Positions 36,122 through 44,616 of a stretch of 64,000 bases of DNA are shown here, in pieces. How positions within the stretch are numbered: position 1 is the stretch's first letter; every line of letters begins with the position of its first letter. This DNA comes from Pseudomonas sp. NFIX28 (GTDB lineage Bacteria > Pseudomonadota > Gammaproteobacteria > Pseudomonadales > Pseudomonadaceae), in contig NZ_FNPW01000006.1 in assembly GCF_900107395.1 (NCBI RefSeq), positions 141,686 to 205,685 on the forward strand. Direction: 5' to 3'. The notes under the pieces are model-generated. The model made no database searches and was not told the DNA's origin. It saw nothing but the letters and a program-made list of their open reading frames with translations. Position numbers and translations under genes: made by a program.

Positions 36122-37063
36122 CTAGAGCCCCAGGCGGTCTTTGCCGCCGATGACGTCCTTGATTACATAGCGCGGCCGGTGCTTGGCTTCGATATAGATC
36201 CGGCCGATGTATTCGCCGAGGATGCCGATGCCGATCAATTGCACGCCGCCGAGAAACAGGATGGCGGTCATCAGCGAGGGGTAGCCCGGCACATTGTTGC
36301 CGAAGAAAATCTTGTCCAGGACCATGTACACCGCATAGAGCACGGCAAAAATCGAGATGCCGCCGCCGACGTAGGTCCACAGCCGTAACGGCACGGTGCT
36401 GAACGAGGTGATGCCCTCCAGCGCCAGGTTCCAGAGCTTCCAGCCATTGAACTTGCTCTTGCCCGCGACCCGCTCGGCGCGCTCGTATTCCACCACCACC
36501 GTGGTGAACCCGGCCCACGACAGGACGCCCTTCATGAACAACTGATGCTCGGGCAAGGTGCGGATCACGTTCACCACCTTGCGATCCATGAGCCGGAAGT
36601 CGCCGACATTTTCCTCGATCCGGGTGTAAGCGATACGGTTCAGCAGGTGGTAGAACAGCGCCGCGCTGCAACGCCGCAGATAGCTGTCCGCGGTACGCCC
36701 GCGGCGTTTGGCGAGCACCACATCGGCGCCCTTCCGCCATTCCTCGATCAGCCGCGGGATGACGTTGATCGGGTCCTGCAGGTCGACGTCCATGGGAATC
36801 ACCGCATCGCCGGTGGCGTGCTCCAGCCCGGCGAACAGCGCCGGTTCCTTGCCGAAATTGCGCGAAAAGTTGATCAACAGCACCTGCTCGTCCATCTGCG
36901 CCAGGGCCTTGACCTCCTCGGCCGTGCGGTCGGAACTGCCGTCGTTGATGAAGACGATCTCGACTTCGCCCTGTTCGAAGCGCAACTCGCGGCGCACCGC
37001 CTGGTAGAACAGATTGATGGCCTGTTCCTCGTTGAAGACCGGAACGATCAGCGAGATCTTCAT
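36122..37063 (-). CDS. gtrB: Bactoprenol glucosyltransferase GtrB (GT2)
   Basis: A 313-residue GT2 glycosyltransferase: [30 protein letters not shown], the metal-binding DVDLQDP (DxD) and [11 protein letters not shown]. Two C-terminal membrane helices (about residues 225-250 and 262-285) anchor it. It charges undecaprenyl phosphate with glucose on the cytoplasmic side. It overlaps gtrA by four bases. Confidence 0.92.
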   Translation of the reverse strand: MKISLIVPVFNEEQAINLFYQAVRRELRFEQGEVEIVFINDGSSDRTAEEVKALAQMDEQVLLINFSRNFGKEPALFAGLEHATGDAVIPMDVDLQDPINVIPRLIEEWRKGADVVLAKRRGRTADSYLRRCSAALFYHLLNRIAYTRIEENVGDFRLMDRKVVNVIRTLPEHQLFMKGVLSWAGFTTVVVEYERAERVAGKSKFNGWKLWNLALEGITSFSTVPLRLWTYVGGGISIFAVLYAVYMVLDKIFFGNNVPGYPSLMTAILFLGGVQLIGIGILGEYIGRIYIEAKHRPRYVIKDVIGGKDRLGL

Positions 37064-37434
37064 GGCTCACACTCGCGGAACACCAGGTACTTGGCGAACA
37101 GGAACCCCGCCACCAGGCTCAGGGCCGAAAACGCCAGCACCGTCAGCAGGCCGGGCAGCCGCCACACATCGCCGGCATACCCGACGCCCAGGCTCAGCGC
37201 GCCCATGCCCCCGAGGAACAACAGATAGCCGCCGACCGACGCCTTGGCGGCGAAAGTGAAACGCGCATTCATGTAAAAGGAAAACGAAGCCGCGACACAA
37301 AAGGCCGCCAGGTTGCTGAGCGCCTGGCTGAGGCCCGCGACCAGGCTCAGCAGGAAAAACACCAGCCAGTGGATGAAGGTGTTGGCGATGCCGATCACCG
37401 TGTATCTGGAGATTCCCTTCCATAAGAGTCTCAT
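37060..37434 (-). CDS. gtrA: GtrA-family flippase
   Basis: A 124-residue protein with four membrane helices, the GtrA/DPMS flippase family: [51 protein letters not shown] and [10 protein letters not shown]. It is thought to flip glucosyl-undecaprenyl phosphate outward. The start at 37434 ([15 protein letters not shown]) has GGAGTG seven bases upstream. First gene of the gtrA-gtrB-gtrII cassette. Confidence 0.92.
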   Translation of the reverse strand: MRLLWKGISRYTVIGIANTFIHWLVFFLLSLVAGLSQALSNLAAFCVAASFSFYMNARFTFAAKASVGGYLLFLGGMGALSLGVGYAGDVWRLPGLLTVLAFSALSLVAGFLFAKYLVFRECEP

Positions 37435-37690
37435 TGGTGACACTCCGCGTTGAATGTTGCTCAACTTGTATGGCAGGTTTTTGTGCCTGCGACGGGCCAA
37501 ATCATCGATCCTGGCGTTCTTTCAGACCTGCGGTCGCCCACTGCCGGCAATGGCGCCACCCCCTGCGCCCCTTCCAATTCTGCAATGGCTGGCACGCGAA
37601 CCCGGCCCATGCCGACGTGCGGCGCCGGCCATCGTCATTGCTGCCTTTCAAACGACTTCCAGACGGCCATCCAGCAAGCGGCTTGCAGCC
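37435..37690. other. Upstream region of gtrA, no gene seen
   Basis: No frame looks coding. It must carry the gtr promoter, which I could not identify. Phage-type gtr clusters often have GATC sites and OxyR control upstream; a GATC clump was not seen here. Confidence 0.4.
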
Positions 37691-37735
37691 ATTAAAATGC
37701 ATTAATGCATAATTTTATTTGCATAAACGCATATC
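37691..37735. promoter_or_regulatory. AT-rich palindromic block upstream of the protease gene
   Basis: The 14-bp perfect palindrome ATGCATTAATGCAT (37697-37710) is followed by AATTTTATTT and two more GCAT copies. Such AT-rich dyads in a GC-rich genome suggest a promoter/operator. It lies about 190 bp before the protease gene. Confidence 0.45.
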
Positions 37736-37827
37736 GCGACTAAGGTTACCCCTGAGCCCGCCGGAACAGGCCATCGAGGATGGCGAACCCCATAGGCCGG
37801 TCACGGGCTTGCGCAAGACGCTGCATC

Positions 37828-37854
37828 GCAACACGCAACACGCAACACGCAACG
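37828..37854. repeat. Heptanucleotide tandem repeat (GCAACAC)n
   Basis: Three perfect GCAACAC units plus a partial fourth, 40-70 bp before the protease start codon. The number of copies could vary by slippage and change promoter or leader spacing. Confidence 0.7.
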
Positions 37855-37897
37855 ACGACACAAGCTGGACGCTTGTTTTCACTCATGGAGGATGAAA

Positions 37898-38494
37898 ATG
37901 CTAACCCTTGAAGACACACCCTTTATCCGTACAAGCCCTGCCGAGGCGCTGCCGCAGTGCCTGGCCGGCACTTTGCTGAACGCCGGGCTGAGCGAGGTCG
38001 AGGACAACGCGGAACGCGCCGCGCTGGCCGCCAGCCTCAACTTCAGCATTCAGCAGCAAACTCAGACCAACTGGTGCTGGGCCGCGCTGTCGGCCTCGGT
38101 CGGCAACTATTACCGCACCGGCTCCTGGACCCAGTGCGGGGTCGCCAACACGGAACTGGGCCGCAACACCTGCTGCAACCAGCCGGGGCCGTGCAACGTG
38201 TATGGCTACCTGGATTCGGCGCTGCGCACCACCCGCAGCTTCGGCGGCATGAACCAGGGCTCGATCCAGCTGTCGGCCATCGAAAACCAGATCGGCATGG
38301 GCCGCCCCATTGGCCTGCGCTGTGCCTGGTTTGGCGGCGGCGCGCACTTCCTGGCGATTTATGGCACCAACGGCAGCTACCTGCTGATCGCGGACTCCAT
38401 CTACGGTTATTCGACCCGTGCCCTGAACACCTTCCCCCGCTCGTACAACGGCGGCGGTAACTGGACCCACACTTACTTCACCCGGAAAAACTAG
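37898..38494 (+). CDS. Papain-like cysteine protease, AvrRpt2 (C70)-like
   Basis: A 198-residue protein. The active-site motif NWCWAALSASVGNYY puts the nucleophile at C60, with the His in GGGAHFLAIYG (H150) and an Asp in LLIADSIYG (D166). Spacings of 90 and 16 residues are close to those of AvrRpt2 (C122, H208, D226). A glutamine run just before (QQQTQTNW) can supply the oxyanion Gln. About 45 residues precede the domain, without a signal peptide. Six further cysteines, including a CC pair at 92-93. I prefer the ATG at 37898 because GGAGG lies six bases before it; an ATG at 37892 abuts that site. It is coupled to the next gene. Function unknown: secreted effector, toxin or maturation protease. 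Confidence 0.82.
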   Translation: MLTLEDTPFIRTSPAEALPQCLAGTLLNAGLSEVEDNAERAALAASLNFSIQQQTQTNWCWAALSASVGNYYRTGSWTQCGVANTELGRNTCCNQPGPCNVYGYLDSALRTTRSFGGMNQGSIQLSAIENQIGMGRPIGLRCAWFGGGAHFLAIYGTNGSYLLIADSIYGYSTRALNTFPRSYNGGGNWTHTYFTRKN

Positions 38495-38503
38495 GAGGCC
38501 AGC

Positions 38504-39103
38504 ATGCAATTGATTTATCCCAAGGCACCCGCCAACGGCGCCCAGGTATTGCGCCCGGCGCTCCAGGCCGCGCTGCAGAGCAAAGGTTTTGGCGTCAACC
38601 GCCAGTTCGCCCAGGCCACGGCCAGCAAGGTGAGCCTGTCCGAGCCCTATCGCGGCTATTCGCTGAGCCTGCAAGACCTGGCCCAGGGCAAAGGCCTGCA
38701 ACAAGCCACGCTGGGGGACTGGCATTACCTGGTGTTCAGCGACGGCGTGTCGATTGCCGACGCGCAACTGGTGGAAGTCGGTGGCCAGGTCGAGTTTTCC
38801 TCGCTGAACCACGGCGCCCTGGCGCCTGCCACGGTCAATGCGCTGAACCTCGCGGAAAAGGCGCCGCACCTCAAGGGCCGCACCTATGAACTGCGCGTGC
38901 TGTTTGTCTCGGCATTGCATGTCGCGGCGGTCTGGCTGCACGCCAGCGATGAAGACGTGCTGATCCCGATCGAGCCGACGCCCAAGAGCCTGGCGAGCAC
39001 CCAGCTGTACAGCGAAGCCGCGTTGCTGGCCTTGCTGGCGCCCGCCGCGCAGCAAGCGAAAGCGGCGTTCGACGCGGACACCAGCGGGCTGCTGGGCAGC
39101 TGA
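38504..39103 (+). CDS. Hypothetical protein paired with the C70-like protease
   Basis: A 199-residue protein that I do not recognise. It has no signal peptide, membrane helix or cysteine. The centre is rich in beta-type segments (GDWHYLVFSDGVSIADAQ, GRTYELRVLFVSALHVAAVW), and the C-terminal 40 residues are alanine-rich helix. Its AGGAGG ribosome site overlaps the protease stop codon, with a nine-base gap, so the two are made together. A role as substrate, chaperone or inhibitor of the protease is only inference. A strong terminator follows. Confidence 0.7.
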   Translation: MQLIYPKAPANGAQVLRPALQAALQSKGFGVNRQFAQATASKVSLSEPYRGYSLSLQDLAQGKGLQQATLGDWHYLVFSDGVSIADAQLVEVGGQVEFSSLNHGALAPATVNALNLAEKAPHLKGRTYELRVLFVSALHVAAVWLHASDEDVLIPIEPTPKSLASTQLYSEAALLALLAPAAQQAKAAFDADTSGLLGS

Positions 39104-39176
39104 CCGCATGGCGCCAGGCGGCGGCGAACGGGCGGTTGCCACGATAAAACCCGAAGCCGCAGGCCCATCGCCCGCA

Positions 39177-39211
39177 TAAAAAAGCCCCGGTCACTGACCG
39201 GGGCTTTTTGT
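39177..39211. terminator. Bidirectional terminator, protease operon / permease
   Basis: AAAAAGCCCCGGTCA and TGACCGGGGCTTTTT form a long stem with A and T tracts on the two sides, between converging genes. Confidence 0.92.
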
Positions 39212-39227
39212 TTATCGCCTGATTGGA

Positions 39228-40649
39228 TTACGACGCCGAACGCACCGCACCCTGCTGGGCATTGGCCGGTTGCAGCTTGAACAGGTAGAACAGCACCGTC
39301 AGCAGCACCAGGAACGCCGGGCCGACATACAGCGCCACGCGGGTGTCCGGGAAGTAGGCCATCAGCCCCACCACCAGCACCAGGAACGCCAGGGCCAGGT
39401 AGGAGCTGACCGGGTACAGCCACATGCGGTACTTCAGGCCGGCACGTTCCGAGGCGCTCAGGCCTTTGCGGAACTTGAGCTGGGCCAGGAGGATCATCAC
39501 CCAGGTCCAGATCGCGCCGAAGGTGGCGATGGACGTCACCCAGACGAACACTTTTTCCGGTACCAGGTAGTTCATCAGCACGCCCAGCAGCAAGGCGAAG
39601 ATCGACAGCAGCAGCGCGCGACGCGGCACGCCATTGCTCGAGGTCTTGGCGAAGCCGGCCGGGGCCTGGCCGTTCTGCGCCAGGCTGTAGAGCATGCGCC
39701 CGGTGCTGAAGATGCCGCCGTTGCAGGACGACAGCGCAGCGGTGATCACCACGAAGTTGATGATGCCGGCGGCGGTCTTGATGCCCAGGCGCTCGAACGT
39801 CATCACGAACGGGCTGCCCTGGGTGCCGATTTCGTTCCAGGGGTAGATCGACAGGATCACGAACAGCGCGCCCACATAGAACAGCAGGATGCGCCAGAAC
39901 ACCGAGCCGATGGCGTTGGGAATGGTCTTCTGCGGGTTCTTCGCTTCACCGGCGGTGAGGCCGATCATTTCCACGCCCAGGTAGGCGAACATCACCATTT
40001 GCAGGGACATCAGCACGCCAGTCATGCCGTTGGGCATGAAACCGCCGTGGGTCCACAGGTTGGAAATGCCCAGCGCCACGCCGTCATTGCCGAAACCGAA
40101 GGCGATGATGCCGATGCCGCCGATGACCATGGCGATGATGGTGACGATCTTGATCAGGGCGAACCAGAACTCGAACTCACCGAAGGCCTTGACCGCGATC
40201 AGGTTGATCGAACCCATGCTCACCAGGGCCGCCAGGGCCCAGATCCAGCGCGGCACATCGGGGAACCAGATGCCCATGTACACCGCCACCGCGGTGATTT
40301 CCGCTACGCAGGTCACCAGCCACAGGAACCAGTAGTTCCAACCGGTGAGGAAGCCCGCCAGCGGGCCCAGGTAGTCTTGTGCGTAACGGCTGAAGGAACC
40401 CGCGACCGGGTTATGCACGGCCATCTCGCCGAGGGCGCGCATGATTACCAGAATCGCCAGGCCGCCGAGGATGTACGACAGCATGATGGCCGGGCCGGCC
40501 ATTTCGATGGCCTTGGCCGAACCGAGGAACAGGCCGACGCCGATACAGGCGCCAAGCGCCATCAAGCGAATATGCCGTTCGCCGAGTTCGCGTTTCAGCG
40601 GGCCGCCTTGAGCGGTCTCGCCTTGGGGCAGGTGGTTGCCAACTGGCAT
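39228..40649 (-). CDS. Amino acid permease, APC superfamily (ProY-like)
   Basis: A 473-residue, 12-span permease. RELGERHIRLMALGACIGVGLFLGSA (in two parts) is the AAT-family N-terminus; RALGEMAVHNPVAGSFSRYA, GVEMIGLTAGEAKNPQKTIP and NGGIFSTGRMLYSLAQNGQAP are conserved sites. The sequence is close to Salmonella ProY by memory, including SIYPWN and LGPLAGFLTGWNYWF. The substrate is probably a neutral or aromatic amino acid or histidine; not settled. The leader carries a hairpin and an Hfq/Crc-like motif. Confidence 0.87.
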   Translation of the reverse strand: MPVGNHLPQGETAQGGPLKRELGERHIRLMALGACIGVGLFLGSAKAIEMAGPAIMLSYILGGLAILVIMRALGEMAVHNPVAGSFSRYAQDYLGPLAGFLTGWNYWFLWLVTCVAEITAVAVYMGIWFPDVPRWIWALAALVSMGSINLIAVKAFGEFEFWFALIKIVTIIAMVIGGIGIIAFGFGNDGVALGISNLWTHGGFMPNGMTGVLMSLQMVMFAYLGVEMIGLTAGEAKNPQKTIPNAIGSVFWRILLFYVGALFVILSIYPWNEIGTQGSPFVMTFERLGIKTAAGIINFVVITAALSSCNGGIFSTGRMLYSLAQNGQAPAGFAKTSSNGVPRRALLLSIFALLLGVLMNYLVPEKVFVWVTSIATFGAIWTWVMILLAQLKFRKGLSASERAGLKYRMWLYPVSSYLALAFLVLVVGLMAYFPDTRVALYVGPAFLVLLTVLFYLFKLQPANAQQGAVRSAS

Positions 40650-40666
40650 AGGGATACAACCTCATC

Positions 40667-40674
40667 TTGTTATT
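40667..40674 (-). promoter_or_regulatory. Candidate Hfq/Crc motif in permease leader
   Basis: On the gene strand the leader reads AATAACAAGA (AAnAAnAA and ARN-triplet pattern) about 18 nt before the ATG, next to GATGAGG, the likely ribosome site. Confidence 0.5.
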
Positions 40675-40754
40675 GGATATGAGCCACCGAGCCTGTGAGG
40701 GACGGATGGATAACCCGTGCCAACCAGATCGGATCGACCTTATGGGCCGACACG

Positions 40755-40776
40755 TCTTGTAGGACAAATCCTGCAA
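40755..40776 (-). promoter_or_regulatory. Hairpin in permease leader
   Basis: CTTGCAGGA-tttg-TCCTACAAG on the gene strand: a 9-bp stem with one mismatch or wobble and a 4-nt loop, about 105 bp before the start. A -10-like TATACT lies just upstream on that strand (40798-40793), so the hairpin would be at the very 5' end of the RNA. Confidence 0.5.
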
Positions 40777-40799
40777 GATCAGTGGGGCGTGCAGTATAA

Positions 40800-41025
40800 A
40801 AAGCTGACGGCAGGATTTTTCACTCTATAAACAGCTAAATTCAGAGAGAAATCCCGGTATTTTCGGGTTTTGCAACGTGGCATCACCTGGATTTCTTGCC
40901 GTTTGTCATTTTTGAACGGCGCCGAGTATTGCACAGCCATGGGGCAGCGTCATGCCCCTACCTAGGGCGTATTTACCGGCCGCAACGGCTCTATCTCAGG
41001 CTTCTTTAACCCTTCCCCACAGCCA
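40800..41025. other. Divergent intergenic region, no gene seen
   Basis: AT-richer DNA between the permease and the penicillin-binding protein gene. No coding frame. A weak permease promoter (see hairpin entry) is the only signal noted. Confidence 0.4.
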
Positions 41026-41126
41026 CTAGCGGCGAGCGTGCTCGCGGTGCTCGTCGACGATCACGCGGGGTATCGGCAGCGTCGTGGCGGCCGGGGGTTT
41101 ATCGCGAGCACGCTTGCTGTTCCCGG
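41026..41126. repeat. REP-like inverted pair, third type
   Basis: GCGAGCGTGCTCGCGG near the left and ATCGCGAGCACGCTTGCTG at the right form an imperfect inverted pair about 60 bp apart. It differs from the two common REP types of the window. Confidence 0.65.
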
Positions 41127-41214
41127 GGCAGTAATTGTTTTCGGGGCCATCACAAATTTTTCACCATTGCCCACCACCGTCTAAGCTTCAGACAAGTCCG
41201 ATCAATCTGCGGGA

Positions 41215-44200
41215 ATGGATCAGTCGACTATGGGTGCTTTGTGGCAGACCGATTCGAGAAAAAATGCAGTGCCAACTGATCGCGTGGAAGAAGCGCCTAT
41301 CCCTGAAAAGTCCCATTCAAGCCGGCATTGGCGTCGGCTGTTCTGGCTATTGTTGCTGATGACCCTGGTCGCCCTGGGTTATGCCGCGTCCAAGGAAATG
41401 CGCACCTCGAAACTGCAGGCGCGCGAAATCAGCCAATACGCCGCTCGCCTGAGCTATTCCATGGAGCCCGGCCCCAGCGACGCCATCGTCTACCCCGGCG
41501 CCGGCCCCTTCGACAAACGCCTGGGCTACAGCGCCCTCGACGATTTCCTGGCGCGCCTGCTCAAGCGCGGCTATGTGGTGCAGGCGCAGACCCGCTTCTC
41601 CCCCGCCTTGATGAACTACAGCGAAAACGGTTTTTTCGTGCCCTACACCGAGAAGATCCAGGCGGGGCTGTCGATCACCGATTGCCGCGCCGCCCCGCTC
41701 TATCAATTCAAATACCCGCAACAGCTCTACTCGAACTTCGCCGCCATCCCGCCGGTGATGGTGCGCAGCCTGCTGTTCATCGAAAACCGCGAATTGCTCG
41801 ATCCCGACCAGCCCCTGGCCAACCCGGCGGTGGACTGGCCGCGCTTCGCCAAGGCCGCCTGGTCGCAAGTGGCCAAGCTGCTGCACCTGCCCGGACAGAC
41901 GGCGGGCGGCAGCACCCTGGCGACCCAGCTGGAAAAGTACCGGCACTCGCCGGACGGCCTGACCGTGTCCGGCGCGGAGAAAATCCGGCAGATGATTTCC
42001 GCCAGCGTGCGCGCCTACCAGGGCGGCCAGCAAACCCTCGAGGCCCGGCGCCGGATCATCCGCGACTACCTCAACAGCGTGCCGCTGTCGGCCGTGCCCG
42101 GCCACGGCGAAGTGCACGGCATGGCCGAAGGGCTGCGGGTCTGGTACGGCGCCGACTTCACCCAGGTCAACGAACAGCTGGCGAGCACCGCCAGCGACCC
42201 GCAGAGCCTGGCGCAACGCGGCCTGGCCTTGCGCCAGGTGCTGTCGTTGATGATCGCCCAGCGCCGGCCTTCGCATTACCTGTCCAAAGGCCGCCGCGAG
42301 CTGGCCGAACTCACCGACAGCCACATCCGCCTGCTGACCCAGAACGGCGTGATCGATGCGCCGCTGTCGGCCGCCGCCCTGGCCAGCAAGGTCATCTTCC
42401 GCGACTGGGTGCAGCAACCGACGATCCAGCCGATCGAGACCAACAAGGGCATCAGCGTCGCCCGCAGCCGCCTGGCCGGCCTGCTCAACCGGCCGCTGTA
42501 CGACCTCGACCGCCTCGACCTGTCGGCCACCAGCACCCTGCAAAGCGAGCTGCAACGCCAGGCCACCGAATACCTCAAGCGCCTGGCCGACCCGGTGTTC
42601 GCCGGCGAGATTGGCCTGCTCGGCGAGCGCCTGCTGACGCCGACCAGCACCACCCAGGTGCGTTACAGCTTCACCCTGCTCGAATTGACGCCGGACGGTT
42701 CGCGGGTGCGGGTCCAGACCGACAGCACCGACCAGCCCTTCGACATCAACGAAGGCAGCAAGCTGGAGCTGGGCTCCACCGCCAAGCTGCGGGTGCTGAC
42801 CACCTACCTGCAGATCATCGCCGAGCTGCATGAGCACTACGGCGCCGAAACCCCGGCGGTGCTGAAGAAAGTCGAGATCGCCGAACAGGACCGCCTGAGC
42901 CGCTGGGCGTTGGACTACCTGATCCAGAACACCGACCGCAGCCTGCCGAAAATGCTCGAGGCGGCCCTGGACCGCAAATACTCGGCCAGCCCCGGCGAGA
43001 GCTTTTTCACCGGCGGCGGGCTGCACACCTTTCATAACTTCCGCAAGGAAGACAACGGCCGCATGCCGACCCTGCGCGATGCCCTGCGCGAATCCATCAA
43101 CCTGCCGTTCATCCGCCTGATGCGCGATGTAGTGCGCTACAGCACCTACGCCGGCCCCAGCAACAGCGCCAACCTGCTCAAGGATGACGGCGACCCGCGG
43201 CGCCAGGAATACCTGGCCAAGTTCGCCGACCGCGAGGGCACCGCCTTCCTCCTGCGGTTCTGGAAGAAGTACCGCAACAAGGACACCCAGGCGCGCCTGG
43301 ACACCTTCCTCGACAGCATGCACCCCACGCCCATCCGGCTGGCGGCCGTGCACCGCTACCTGCTGCCCGAAGCCAGCCAAGAGAGCTTCAACAGCTTCGT
43401 GCGCTCGCACCTCAAGGGCACCAAGCTGAACGAGAAACTCACCGACGAACGCCTGGACAAGCTCTATTACAGCTACGGCCCCGGCGCCTACGACCTGCCC
43501 GACCAGGGCTATATCGCCAAGGTGCACCCGCTGGACCTGTGGCTGCTTGGCTACCTGTTGAACAACCCCGACGCCCAGTTCAGCCAGATCGTCAAGGCCA
43601 GCGAATTCGAGCGCCAGGAAGTCTACAGCTGGCTGTTCAAGAGCCGGCACAAGAGCGCGCGGGACAGCCGCATCCGCACCATGCTGGAGATCGAGGCGTT
43701 CCTCGATATCCACCAGCGCTGGCAGAAAGTCGGCTATCCGTTCGACCACCTGGTGCCCTCGCTGGCGACTGCCATCGGCAGTTCCGGCGACCGCCCCGCG
43801 GCGCTGGCCGAGTTGGTCGGGACCATCCTCAACGATGGCGTGCGCCTGCCGACCCTGCGCATCGACAGCCTGCATTTCGCCGCCGATACGCCCTACGAAA
43901 CCAAGCTGGTCAACGACCCGGCCGAGGGCAAGCGAGTGATGCAGTCGGAAGTGGCCACGGCGCTGCGCGGCGCCCTGTCGCAAGTGGTCGACGCCGGTAC
44001 CGCCAAGCGTCTCTCCGGCAGCTTCAAGCTGGCCGACGGCACCCCGCTGGCCATGGGCGGCAAGACCGGCACCGGCGACAACCGCATCGAAGCCGTCGGC
44101 TCCGGCGGGCGGATCCTCAGTTCGAAGGCCATCAACCGCACCGCCACCTTCGTGTTCTATATCGGCGAGCACCACTTCGGCACCCTCACCGCCTACGTGC

Positions 44201-44337
44201 CGGGCGCCTCGGCCCAAGGCTTCAAGTTCACCTCGGCGCTGCCGGTCCAGGTGCTCAAGGGCATGGCGCCGATCCTCACGCCGTACCTGCAACCGGGCAG
44301 CAACACCCAATGCCTGGGCAACCTGGCCCAACGCTGA
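41215..44337 (+). CDS. Large class A penicillin-binding protein (GT51 transglycosylase plus transpeptidase)
   Basis: A 1040-residue, singly anchored protein (TM about residues 43-60). GT51 motifs: IENRELLDPDQP (catalytic Glu retained, but the usual ED is EN), GGSTLATQLEKY, and RRRIIRDYLNSVPL. Transpeptidase motifs: GSTAK (SxxK serine), RESINLPF (SxN) and GGKTGTGDN (KTG). It is longer than PBP1a/1b (about 770-850), with extra sequence between the two domains. It polymerises and crosslinks peptidoglycan. It is not in a known cell-wall operon. Start at 41215; the ribosome site is weak (GCGGGA), and an ATG five codons on is an alternative. Confidence 0.87.
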   Translation: MDQSTMGALWQTDSRKNAVPTDRVEEAPIPEKSHSSRHWRRLFWLLLLMTLVALGYAASKEMRTSKLQAREISQYAARLSYSMEPGPSDAIVYPGAGPFDKRLGYSALDDFLARLLKRGYVVQAQTRFSPALMNYSENGFFVPYTEKIQAGLSITDCRAAPLYQFKYPQQLYSNFAAIPPVMVRSLLFIENRELLDPDQPLANPAVDWPRFAKAAWSQVAKLLHLPGQTAGGSTLATQLEKYRHSPDGLTVSGAEKIRQMISASVRAYQGGQQTLEARRRIIRDYLNSVPLSAVPGHGEVHGMAEGLRVWYGADFTQVNEQLASTASDPQSLAQRGLALRQVLSLMIAQRRPSHYLSKGRRELAELTDSHIRLLTQNGVIDAPLSAAALASKVIFRDWVQQPTIQPIETNKGISVARSRLAGLLNRPLYDLDRLDLSATSTLQSELQRQATEYLKRLADPVFAGEIGLLGERLLTPTSTTQVRYSFTLLELTPDGSRVRVQTDSTDQPFDINEGSKLELGSTAKLRVLTTYLQIIAELHEHYGAETPAVLKKVEIAEQDRLSRWALDYLIQNTDRSLPKMLEAALDRKYSASPGESFFTGGGLHTFHNFRKEDNGRMPTLRDALRESINLPFIRLMRDVVRYSTYAGPSNSANLLKDDGDPRRQEYLAKFADREGTAFLLRFWKKYRNKDTQARLDTFLDSMHPTPIRLAAVHRYLLPEASQESFNSFVRSHLKGTKLNEKLTDERLDKLYYSYGPGAYDLPDQGYIAKVHPLDLWLLGYLLNNPDAQFSQIVKASEFERQEVYSWLFKSRHKSARDSRIRTMLEIEAFLDIHQRWQKVGYPFDHLVPSLATAIGSSGDRPAALAELVGTILNDGVRLPTLRIDSLHFAADTPYETKLVNDPAEGKRVMQSEVATALRGALSQVVDAGTAKRLSGSFKLADGTPLAMGGKTGTGDNRIEAVGSGGRILSSKAINRTATFVFYIGEHHFGTLTAYVPGASAQGFKFTSALPVQVLKGMAPILTPYLQPGSNTQCLGNLAQR

Positions 44338-44362
44338 AACCTCCCCCCGCAACATAGCCGCC

Positions 44363-44500
44363 TGTAGCCGCAGCCGAGCCCGCGAGGCTGCGATCGGCTG
44401 CGCAGCGGCCGCTAACCGGCAACCCCGTTACTCACTGCGGAAGCCGTTTTGCGAGGACTGCGTCCTCGATCGCAGCCTCGCAGGCTCGGCAGCGGCTACG
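44363..44500. repeat. REPIN, type A, upstream of nfeR
   Basis: TGTAGCCGCAGCCGAGCCCG at the left and TCGGCAGCGGCTAC at the right, with GAGGCTGCGATCG and CGATCGCAGCCTC as inner complementary blocks. It separates the PBP gene from nfeR. Confidence 0.82.
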
Positions 44501-44568
44501 GACTGTCTCGATTCCCCCCTCTGCGACAAACGGCTGGTGCGGCCAGCACGGAAGTACTTGCGCGGCAT

Positions 44569-44596
44569 TTAAGATATATCTTAAGTTATGTCTTAA
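44569..44596 (+). promoter_or_regulatory. Operator of the nfeR-nfeF genes
   Basis: The 16-bp perfect palindrome TTAAGATATATCTTAA (44569-44584) is followed by a third half-site, ATGTCTTAA, in direct repeat 12 bp on. AT-rich and 21-48 bp before the nfeR ATG; a natural autoregulation site for a PadR-type repressor. Confidence 0.7.
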
Positions 44597-44616
44597 ACGC
44601 ACAGGAGAAAGAGGAA

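Noticed and set aside
34612..37434. Prophage remnant around the gtr cassette
   Set aside because: No integrase, capsid, lysis or att-like repeat was found on either side; only the three gtr genes resemble phage cargo.
40708..40724. Sigma-54 promoter in the permease leader (minus strand TTGGCACGGGTTATCC)
   Set aside because: The -24 part is good, but the position of the obligatory GC is CC at the right spacing.
41347..44355. Thousand-codon open frame antisense to the penicillin-binding protein gene
   Set aside because: It mirrors the PBP gene in a GC-rich genome, where antisense frames stay open. No ribosome site, no recognisable domain, composition typical of shadow frames (Ala/Gly/His/Gln-rich).
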